This document shows, one piece after another, positions 1-5,557 of a stretch of 11,356 bases of DNA (positions are counted from its first letter, which is position 1; every line of letters starts with the position of its first letter). The notes beneath the pieces are model-generated. The model was given only the letters and a program-made list of their open reading frames with translations, made no database searches and was not told the origin of the DNA. This DNA is from Cellvibrionales bacterium UBA2511. Lineage in GTDB: Bacteria > Pseudomonadota > Gammaproteobacteria > Pseudomonadales > Porticoccaceae. A program made the translations under genes and the position numbers. The stretch covers positions 1 through 11,356 of the forward strand of contig DDNV01000071.1 of the NCBI GenBank assembly GCA_002341315.1, given 5' to 3'.

Positions 1-24
1 CACGAACACGAACACGAACACGAT
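1..24 (+). repeat. Hexanucleotide CACGAA repeat coding a His-Glu tract
   Basis: CACGAA is repeated three times, followed by CACGAT, in frame with the zrgA fragment, and encodes HEHEHEHD. The repeat is cut by the window edge, so its full copy number is unknown. The unit is 6 bp, so copy changes would keep the reading frame and only alter the number of potential metal ligands. Confidence 0.75.
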
Positions 25-228
25 ATAATAGAGGAACATCAACAGCACACCGAATTCACGGCCCGCTACCTGTTCCACTGCCAGCAACCGGAAAAACTCA
101 CCAGAATCGTTACAGACCTCTTTTACCGCTTCCCCGGTATCCGTAGAATCCAGGCTTCGTGGGTTTTGCCCGGGAGCCAGGGCGCTGCCACAATGACCCC
201 TTCACACTCGCAACTGGAAGTGGACTAG
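1..228 (+). CDS. zrgA: ZrgA-type (DUF2796) His-rich zinc-related periplasmic protein, C-terminal part
   Basis: Frame 1 is open from the first base to a TAG at 226-228, giving the last 75 residues of a protein whose start is outside the window. The visible part opens with alternating His-Glu (HEHEHEHD), a likely metal-binding stretch. It continues with FTARYLFHCQQPEKL, then a Phe/Arg segment (LFYRFPGIRRIQASWVLPGSQGA) and TMTP near the end. This is the pattern of the DUF2796/ZrgA C-terminal domain: a Cys next to a Q-P pair, then a 'FP.I..I.......G' block. Family members are secreted, Zur-controlled proteins thought to bind zinc and assist its uptake. The stop is 2 nt before the zur ATG, so the two genes are co-transcribed. 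The direct neighbourhood of zur and a COG0523 GTPase supports a zinc role. The signal peptide and promoter cannot be checked here. Confidence 0.82.
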   Translation, partial: HEHEHEHDIIEEHQQHTEFTARYLFHCQQPEKLTRIVTDLFYRFPGIRRIQASWVLPGSQGAATMTPSHSQLEVD

Positions 229-230
229 CC

Positions 231-701
231 ATGGGCATATCGACACTGGATCAAGTGATCAAAAAAGCGGAAGAGCACTGCAACCATCCAGGTGCCAAAC
301 TGACACCCAAGCGCAAAAATATTCTGATTCTGTTATTGCGTTCTGGCAGCCCCCTGTCCGCCTACGAATTGGCCGAGCGCTATCAACAACAGTTTCACGA
401 ATCCGTCCCGCCCATGTCCGTGTACCGTATGCTGGATTTCCTGATGACGGAAAACCTGGCCCACAAACTGGTATCGGAAAACAAGTTTATTGCCTGCTCC
501 CACATCGCCTGTAGCCACCAACACCAGGTGCCCCAGTTCCTGATCTGTGACCACTGCAATAAGGTCAAAGAAATTGCGATTGGCAAGGAGATCATTGACG
601 CACTAAACATTAATGTCACCAAGGCAGGTTACCACCTGATCAACCACCAACTGGAACTGCATTGCCTCTGCGACGAATGCAGCCAGACAAGTGCCGCCTG
701 A
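231..701 (+). CDS. zur: Zur, Fur-family zinc-responsive transcriptional repressor
   Basis: This is a 156-aa Fur-superfamily repressor that, with zinc bound, dimerises on operators of zinc-acquisition genes. The N-terminal winged helix includes LTPKRKNILILL (24-35) and the recognition helix region PPMSVYRMLDFL (60-71). The structural zinc site shows as two CxxC pairs, C106/C109 and C147/C150. Candidate regulatory ligands are H78, C89 (or C94), H96/H98 and E114, close to the H77/C88/H96/E111 set of E. coli Zur. I place the start at ATG 231, because the frame upstream (from 159) overlaps zrgA and lacks conserved sequence; a GGAAG lies 10 nt upstream. The gene begins 2 nt after zrgA and its end overlaps the GTPase gene by 11 nt, so it lies inside a zinc operon and may be autoregulated through the unseen upstream promoter. 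Residues 87-96 are a tandem IACSH doublet. Confidence 0.93.
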   Translation: MGISTLDQVIKKAEEHCNHPGAKLTPKRKNILILLLRSGSPLSAYELAERYQQQFHESVPPMSVYRMLDFLMTENLAHKLVSENKFIACSHIACSHQHQVPQFLICDHCNKVKEIAIGKEIIDALNINVTKAGYHLINHQLELHCLCDECSQTSAA

Positions 702-1713
702 TTCCAGGGGTAGCCAGGCTGCCCCCCTGAAACAGATTCCCACCAATATCATCACCGGATTTCTCGGTGCCGGAAAAACCACCGCCATACGCCATTTGCT
801 GGCTCACAAACCACCGCAACAACGCTGGGCATTACTGATCAATGAATTCGGCGAGGTGGGTATCGATGCCGCGTTACTGAATCAGAGCGGGGAGACTGAC
901 AACATCTTTGTTCGGGAAGTGCCCGGCGGCTGCCTATGCTGCACCAACCAGTTGAACCTCCAGATTGCTCTCAACCTGTTATTGAGCCGTGCTCGACCAC
1001 AGCGGCTGCTGATCGAACCCACAGGATTGGGGCACCCCCGCGAATTACTGGAATTATTGAGTGGGGAATATTACCGCGAGGTGCTGTCACTACAGGCCAC
1101 TCTGACCCTGGTAGATGCCCGCCATATCACTGATAAACGCTACCACGACCACGCGGTATTCAATCAGCAACTGCAGGCAGCTGATATTATCCTGGCCAAT
1201 AAAGCGGACCTGTACAGTGCCAAAGACCTACCAGAACTGCACTCCTTTCTGAACAAAAACGGCCTGTCACAGCCAGTGATACCCCTGACCACGGGAGCGA
1301 TGGAACCCGGCCTGCTGGATCGACCCAGCCAGGCCGTTGCTCACCCCCCACACACCCACCGGCACAACACCCGGAGCACGGACTATGAAAAGGCACTGCC
1401 ACCCATGCCCGAGCGGGGGTATTTGCGAATTGACCGCCGGGGAGAAGGTTACTTCAGCAACGGCTGGATTTTCGAACCCAACCATGTATTCGACTACCGC
1501 AAATTGATGGCACTGCTCAACCAGACCCCCGCCATCAGATTGAAAGGTGTGTTTATCACCAACCGAGGTATTTTGCGTTTCAATCGGACCGACGGCGAAA
1601 CCACCAGTGACTTTATAGACGAAACTGCCGACAGCAGGGTGGAGCGGATAACCCGACGGCAGGGGGACGAGCAACAGATGGAACAGTGGCTGACCCACTG
1701 TCTGCTGCCTTAA
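691..1713 (+). CDS. COG0523/CobW-family GTP-dependent metallochaperone
   Basis: This 340-aa G3E-family GTPase is predicted to deliver metal, most likely zinc, to client proteins in the cytoplasm. Visible motifs are the Walker A GFLGAGKT (23-30), NEFGEVGID (51-59), the family metal motif CLCC (81-84) inside EVPGGCLCC, EPTG (109-112) and the guanine-specificity NKAD (170-173). A His-rich linker (HPPHTHRH, around 220-228) leads to a CobW C-terminal domain containing GYLRIDRRGEGYFSNG and LKGVFITNRG. The GTG start at 691 is the only reasonable start before the P-loop. It overlaps the end of zur by 11 nt and has no clear ribosome binding site, which suggests translational coupling. Position in the zur operon argues for the zinc-starvation subgroup (ZigA/YciC-like) rather than cobalamin synthesis or nitrile hydratase activation. 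The exact client is unknown. Confidence 0.9.
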   Translation: MPPDSRGSQAAPLKQIPTNIITGFLGAGKTTAIRHLLAHKPPQQRWALLINEFGEVGIDAALLNQSGETDNIFVREVPGGCLCCTNQLNLQIALNLLLSRARPQRLLIEPTGLGHPRELLELLSGEYYREVLSLQATLTLVDARHITDKRYHDHAVFNQQLQAADIILANKADLYSAKDLPELHSFLNKNGLSQPVIPLTTGAMEPGLLDRPSQAVAHPPHTHRHNTRSTDYEKALPPMPERGYLRIDRRGEGYFSNGWIFEPNHVFDYRKLMALLNQTPAIRLKGVFITNRGILRFNRTDGETTSDFIDETADSRVERITRRQGDEQQMEQWLTHCLLP

Positions 1714-1730
1714 CAGCTGTCAATCCCGAG

Positions 1731-2339
1731 CTATTCTTGATAGACCTCAACCGCCATTACCTCCATGGCATAGGCTGAAACGGCCATGTCGTTCTCCGTC
1801 ATGGTGGTACTGATCCGGCCACTCAGCCAGAAAGCGTCATAGAGAGACGCCTGCTCAAAGCCCTTCTCACTCTCTGCGTAGACTATCTGATTGGGTGGAG
1901 GCGGCGGCACATGGATACAGGCACCGAAAAATGGCACCAGAAAAAACCGCGTCACCCGCTGCCGCTCATCAAAATCCAGCGGCACAACAAACCCGGGGAT
2001 GCGTATCAGTTGTCCATCAAATTCCGGCCTTACCTCGGTAGAGGTCAATGCCTGCTGGTAACGATCCCCGGCAGGGTCACCGGCACCGCGAATGGGGCTT
2101 TCCAGCACATCCTCCTCGGCCCCGTCTTCAATTTCGGACAGATAGTCAGGAGGATTCATCAATGCATCCAGGTCGCCATCGGGCATCAACTCGGTCCACT
2201 CGACAGTCCTGAAATCCTCTTTATCAAACACCCTGTCGTTATCGGCCATCGCCAGGGGACCGACCATGCATAGGGCCATGTATAACCACACACTACCGAC
2301 AGGTAACGCTAGACGTGCAAAACGAAAGTCACCATTCAT
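1731..2339 (-). CDS. Secreted DUF3299 protein of the zinc-linked ABC module
   Basis: This is a protein of about 202 aa. The ATG at 2339 is preferred: AAAGGA lies upstream at normal spacing and a signal peptide follows directly. A TTG at 2387 would add 16 residues without reason. The signal peptide has a hydrophobic core (ARLALPVGSVWLYMALCMV) and a probable cleavage after AMA (30-32). An acidic segment follows, then the DUF3299 core: FDGQLIRIPGFVVPLDF and the diagnostic GACIHVPPPPPNQ (about 139-151), where C141 and H143 are possible ligands. The biochemical function is unknown. The DUF3299 gene PA4066 of Pseudomonas aeruginosa sits beside a similar ABC ATPase, permease and ZrgA-like protein and responds to zinc; the same partners surround this gene. 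It converges on the GTPase gene (17-bp gap) and diverges from the ABC genes, so it probably shares a control region with them. A periplasmic accessory role is inference. Confidence 0.87.
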   Translation of the reverse strand: MNGDFRFARLALPVGSVWLYMALCMVGPLAMADNDRVFDKEDFRTVEWTELMPDGDLDALMNPPDYLSEIEDGAEEDVLESPIRGAGDPAGDRYQQALTSTEVRPEFDGQLIRIPGFVVPLDFDERQRVTRFFLVPFFGACIHVPPPPPNQIVYAESEKGFEQASLYDAFWLSGRISTTMTENDMAVSAYAMEVMAVEVYQE

Positions 2340-2396
2340 CCAGATAATCCTTTCTTGCTTAATCGGCAAATTTTTGCCAGAAACCAAAAGAGATAT

Positions 2397-2413
2397 GTTG
2401 TATCATTTATAAC
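2397..2413. promoter_or_regulatory. Candidate Zur-like operator between DUF3299 and the ABC operon
   Basis: The divergent intergenic region (2340-2453) is AT-rich compared with its surroundings. It holds an imperfect inverted repeat, GTTGTA then 5 nt then TATAAC; one change from GTTATA/TATAAC, the half-sites typical of gammaproteobacterial Zur boxes. The usual spacing is about 1 nt at the centre, so the 5-nt centre makes this a degenerate or coincidental match. No convincing -35/-10 pair could be fixed for either gene. The linkage to zur is the main reason to note it. Confidence 0.33.
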
Positions 2414-2453
2414 CTGAACAGACCAGTAAAGCCACCACCCAGATACTAAAACG

Positions 2454-3161
2454 ATGCAAAGCCCCACCCCCCAAAGCCATGCGGTCTCCATTGACCAGTT
2501 GACTTTCCAGTATCCCGGCAGTGGCCGTACTGCCGTGCTGGATATCCCTCACTGGCAAATTGAGCGAGGTGAACAGGTTTTCCTGAAAGGACCCTCGGGC
2601 TCCGGCAAAACCACTCTGCTAAACCTGCTGGGCGGCATTCTTTGTGCCCGATCCGGCACACTGCAAGTCCTCGGGGTCAACCTGGCTCAGCGCAGTGCTC
2701 GGCAGCGGGATCATTTTCGAGCCGCCCATATCGGGGTAGTGTTCCAGCAATTCAATCTCATCCCCTACCTCAGTGTGAGGGACAACCTGTTAGTGGCGGC
2801 AAAGCTCGGCGGGACAACAACAGCCGCGGCTCTGGAGCGCTCTGCCCTATTATTCGACACACTGAAACTGGATGAGCAATTGCTGTCCGAGCACCCCACA
2901 CGACTCAGTGCAGGTCAGCAACAGCGTGTTGCCATTGTCCGGGCACTGGTCAATGCCCCGGAAATCCTGATTGCCGATGAACCCACCTCGGCACTGGACA
3001 GCCAGCTCCGCGACAGCTTTGTCCAGCACCTGCTGGCCCTGGCCCGTGAATGGCAGAGTACGCTGATTTTTGTCAGTCACGACGACAGCCTTGGTGGGCA
3101 ATTTCAGCGGGTGACAGCGCTGGCCGAGATAAACCGGTCAGGAGACAAATATGCTGATTAA
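2454..3161 (+). CDS. ABC transporter ATP-binding protein, LolD/MacB type, zinc-linked
   Basis: This 235-aa cytoplasmic ATPase powers the FtsX-like permease encoded next. It shows all ABC motifs in order: Walker A GPSGSGKTT (46-54), Q-loop VVFQQFNLIPYLSV, signature LSAGQQQRVAIVRAL, Walker B ILIADEPTSALD and the switch histidine in FVSHDD. The Q-loop and signature resemble the LolD/MacB/FtsE group, whose members act in lipoprotein release, mechanotransmission or efflux rather than classic substrate import. The ATG at 2454 has only a poor ribosome binding site; the conserved part starts around residue 11. Its stop overlaps the permease start by 11 nt. With the neighbouring DUF3299 and ZrgA genes it corresponds to the PA4064-type ATPase of the P. 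aeruginosa zinc-responsive group. What the complex moves is not known. Confidence 0.9.
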   Translation: MQSPTPQSHAVSIDQLTFQYPGSGRTAVLDIPHWQIERGEQVFLKGPSGSGKTTLLNLLGGILCARSGTLQVLGVNLAQRSARQRDHFRAAHIGVVFQQFNLIPYLSVRDNLLVAAKLGGTTTAAALERSALLFDTLKLDEQLLSEHPTRLSAGQQQRVAIVRALVNAPEILIADEPTSALDSQLRDSFVQHLLALAREWQSTLIFVSHDDSLGGQFQRVTALAEINRSGDKYAD

Positions 3162-4401
3162 AATTGCCCTGCACAGTTTGGCGAGCCGCCGCACCACAGC
3201 ACTGATCACCGTGTTTTCCATCGCCATCTGCCTGTTCGTACTGCTCGGTATCGGTCATATCCGGCAAGAGGCAAAACACAGTTTCAGCCAGGCAGTCTCC
3301 GGGGTGGATCTGATCGTCGGCCCGCGTACCGGGCAACTGAACCTGCTGCTGTACTCGGTGTTTCGTCTAGGTGGCGCCACCAACAATATCGACTGGCACA
3401 GTTTTCAAACACTGGCCAAAAAACCGGATGTAGCCTGGGCAATTCCCCTGTCACTGGGGGACTCCCACCGGGGATATCCGGTACTCGGCACCACCGATGC
3501 CTACTTTCAGTACTTTCGCTATGGCAATCAGCAACCACTGGGGTTTACCGAGGGGGGGCCCTTTGAACAACCCTTTGATGTGGTGATTGGCGCTGAGGTC
3601 GCCAGTCAGCTCGACTACCGGATTGGCGAGAGCCTGATCCTGGCCCACGGCATGGCGGCCACCAGTTTTTCCCTGCACAGAGATTCCCCTTTTGAGGTGA
3701 CCGGTATTCTCAAACCCACCGGCACCCCCGTAGATCGCACACTGCACATTCATCTGAAGGATCTGGACAGCATCCACCGCGACTGGCAGAGCGGCACGCG
3801 GGTGACCTCTCACCAACACACAAACTCCGGGCAGGAGCAAGACCTTGACCCAGACTCCGTCACGGCAATCCTGATCGGCGTGAACAACCGGTTATCCACC
3901 TTTCGCTTACAACGTGAAATCAATCGTTACCCAGACGAACCACTGATGGCCATTCTGCCCGGTGTGGCGCTTTCGGAATTGTGGCAACTGATGTCCTGGG
4001 TAGAAAAAACCCTCGGTTTTATCGCCCTGCTGGTACTGTTTGCATCCCTGTTGGGGCTGGCAACCATGCTGTTATCGACGCTGCAACAGCGACAGCGGGA
4101 AATTGCCCTGTTGCGGATTCTCGGATTGCGGCCACTGACTCTGTTGATGTTGCTGGAACTGGAGGCACTGCTACTGGTAGCCGCCGGAGCCGTCGTTGCC
4201 GTCGGCCTGTTGAAGGGGGCTCTCACGGTAGCCGGACCAATGCTCGGCGAGCGGTACGGCCTGTTTCTCAGCGACCAGATCATTACCGTCACGACCCTGA
4301 ACGCATTGGGACTGGCATTTGTTACTACTTTTGTCATCGCACTGATTCCCGCCATTAGCGCGTACCGCCGGGGATTGCACAGCGGCCTGGAAAACCACTA
4401 A
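3151..4401 (+). CDS. FtsX/MacB-type ABC transporter permease, zinc-linked
   Basis: This 416-aa inner-membrane protein has MacB/LolE topology: one N-terminal membrane segment (about 17-35), a large periplasmic domain (about 40-275) and three C-terminal segments (roughly 286-307, 338-358 and 381-403) forming the FtsX domain. The cytoplasmic QQRQREIALLRILG motif before the third segment is the typical coupling helix that contacts the ATPase. The periplasmic part contains HQHTNSGQEQ, a small His-bearing loop. The start overlaps the ATPase stop by 11 nt and is preceded by GGAGA, so the two are co-translated and should form a 2+2 complex. Likely partners are the DUF3299 protein and ZrgA. By family, mechanical release of an envelope protein or metal complex is more plausible than import through a channel, but this is inference. 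Confidence 0.88.
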   Translation: MLIKIALHSLASRRTTALITVFSIAICLFVLLGIGHIRQEAKHSFSQAVSGVDLIVGPRTGQLNLLLYSVFRLGGATNNIDWHSFQTLAKKPDVAWAIPLSLGDSHRGYPVLGTTDAYFQYFRYGNQQPLGFTEGGPFEQPFDVVIGAEVASQLDYRIGESLILAHGMAATSFSLHRDSPFEVTGILKPTGTPVDRTLHIHLKDLDSIHRDWQSGTRVTSHQHTNSGQEQDLDPDSVTAILIGVNNRLSTFRLQREINRYPDEPLMAILPGVALSELWQLMSWVEKTLGFIALLVLFASLLGLATMLLSTLQQRQREIALLRILGLRPLTLLMLLELEALLLVAAGAVVAVGLLKGALTVAGPMLGERYGLFLSDQIITVTTLNALGLAFVTTFVIALIPAISAYRRGLHSGLENH

Positions 4402-4485
4402 CTTGTCGCCAGTAGCCGCGGGCATGCACAGCGGCAGTAAAATCCGTAGAATCGAACCCTGTTCAACGTCAGCCAAATAGATTCC

Positions 4486-5016
4486 ATGACCCAAGCACCT
4501 ATCGGCCTGTTCTATGGCTCATCCACCTGCTATACCGAAATGGTGGCCGAGAAAATAGCGGCCCGCCTCGGTGAAGACCGGGTGGATGTGTACAACGTGG
4601 CAGAAACCCCCGTCAGCTTGATGGAAAACTACCCGCTGTTGATACTCGGTATTCCCACCTGGGATTACGGCGAGCTGCAGGAGGACTGGGAAAACTGCTG
4701 GGAAGCCCTCGACCACGTCGATTTTTCCGATAAAACAGTGGCACTGTTCGGCCTGGGCGACCAGATCGGCTACCCGGAATGGTTTCTCGACGCGCTGGGA
4801 TTTCTCTGGGCAAAGGTCTGCACGCTGGGCGCGACCACCGTGGGGTTCTGGCCGGTGGAGGGATTTCAGTTCAGCGACTCCAAGGCGCTCACAGCTGACG
4901 GCACACACTTTGTCGGTCTGGCAATAGACGAGGAAAATCAGTTTGAACTCACCGACCAGCGCATTGAACGCTGGTGCACCCAGCTCCTCCGGGAACTTCA
5001 CCTCAATAGCACCTGA
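4486..5016 (+). CDS. fldB: Flavodoxin FldB (long-chain, FMN-binding)
   Basis: This 176-aa flavodoxin, a cytoplasmic one-electron carrier, is close to E. coli FldB (173 aa) over its full length. The FMN phosphate-binding loop is GSSTCYTE (11-18), with the Cys typical of FldB where FldA has Gly-Asn. The flavin-stacking region is PTWDYGELQEDW (57-68), and GLGDQIGYPEWFLDALG (89-105) supplies the second isoalloxazine loop. The roughly 20-residue insertion that marks long-chain flavodoxins follows (VGFWPVEGFQF). The ATG at 4486 gives the standard N-terminus; no strong ribosome binding site is visible. It lies 84 nt downstream of the ABC permease on the same strand, so it could be read through, but nothing ties it functionally to zinc. 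In E. coli fldB belongs to the SoxRS regulon; I see no clear SoxS site here. Confidence 0.95.
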   Translation: MTQAPIGLFYGSSTCYTEMVAEKIAARLGEDRVDVYNVAETPVSLMENYPLLILGIPTWDYGELQEDWENCWEALDHVDFSDKTVALFGLGDQIGYPEWFLDALGFLWAKVCTLGATTVGFWPVEGFQFSDSKALTADGTHFVGLAIDEENQFELTDQRIERWCTQLLRELHLNST

Positions 5017-5102
5017 CGAACAAAGTGACGATGGCGCTGTTCGGACAGTGCGCCCGGCTGACTAACGGTCACGAGTTCATAGCATTGCCACCCTGACCGG
5101 GA

Positions 5103-5501
5103 CTAAAAGCTGTTCGCCAGAATCAATCCGACAGAAACCAGCATCATGCCCCAGGTACCCGCCGTGCCGACAAAGCGCGGCGGAGATGTGCCGGCACTCA
5201 TGCGCAGACCAAACGCATGCAGCAGCCGGCACAGGACCAACAGACTACCGAGCAGATGTACCAGCAAACCACTGGAGACCGAGTTCTCGACCGCCAGCAG
5301 CAACAACAGCGCGATGGGCAGATATTCCACGGCATTGCCGTGAACCCGGATACGGCGACCGAGGGCTTCGTGGCCGCCATCGCCCAGACCCACCTGATAT
5401 TTAAAGCGCCCATGCACCACATCCAGAGCCAGCCCTACCATTAGCAGGCCGCTGAGGGCGATATAAATCATCGAAATATCCATACTGAAATCCTGCGTCA
5501 T
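5103..5501 (-). CDS. MAPEG-family integral membrane protein
   Basis: This 132-aa protein has four predicted membrane segments: about 9-27, 57-70, 77-96 and 111-130. The signature RIRVHGNAVEYLPIALLLL (about 50-68) matches the R..HGN..EY.P motif of the MAPEG family, whose members include microsomal glutathione S-transferases and eicosanoid enzymes. Bacterial members of this YecN-like group are uncharacterised, so glutathione transferase or peroxidase activity is only a family-level possibility. The start at 5501 is firm: AGGAGA lies 5 nt upstream of the ATG. The gene converges on fldB with an 86-bp gap and diverges from mnmC across 56 bp that contain a perfect inverted repeat. Confidence 0.9.
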   Translation of the reverse strand: MTQDFSMDISMIYIALSGLLMVGLALDVVHGRFKYQVGLGDGGHEALGRRIRVHGNAVEYLPIALLLLLAVENSVSSGLLVHLLGSLLVLCRLLHAFGLRMSAGTSPPRFVGTAGTWGMMLVSVGLILANSF

Positions 5502-5526
5502 CTGTCTCTCCTGTTTGAAAAATACC

Positions 5527-5547
5527 GATCAAGCCAACGGCTTGATC
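5527..5547. repeat. Perfect inverted repeat in the MAPEG/mnmC divergent region
   Basis: Arms GATCAAGCC (5527-5535) and GGCTTGATC (5539-5547) are perfect reverse complements around AAC. It lies 25 bp from the MAPEG start and just upstream of mnmC. There is no T-run after either arm, and it sits between two divergent starts, so a terminator is unlikely. It would suit a dimeric regulator or form a strong 5'-leader hairpin if transcribed. A GATAAT hexamer (5552-5557) follows it, a possible -10 element for mnmC, so the palindrome could cover the -35 region. Confidence 0.7.
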
Positions 5548-5557
5548 TACTGATAAT

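Noticed and set aside
159..230. N-terminal extension of Zur from ATG 159
   Set aside because: It would overlap zrgA by 70 nt and add residues unlike any Zur N-terminus; ATG 231 gives the normal family length.
1267..1698. Minus-strand open frame of 143 codons
   Set aside because: It is a shadow of the COG0523 GTPase gene; no recognisable motif or ribosome binding site.
3927..4355. Overlapping open frames on both strands within the permease gene
   Set aside because: Low-complexity, Arg/Ser/Ala-rich translations opposite or out of frame with the FtsX domain; the permease frame is clearly the coding one.
4519..5001. Minus-strand open frame of 160 codons
   Set aside because: It lies entirely opposite fldB, whose family match covers its whole length; the antisense product shows no domain.
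5053..5101. Possible terminator between fldB and the MAPEG gene (CGGTCA...TGACCG)
   Set aside because: The stem is only 6 bp with a 22-nt loop and no T-run on either strand.
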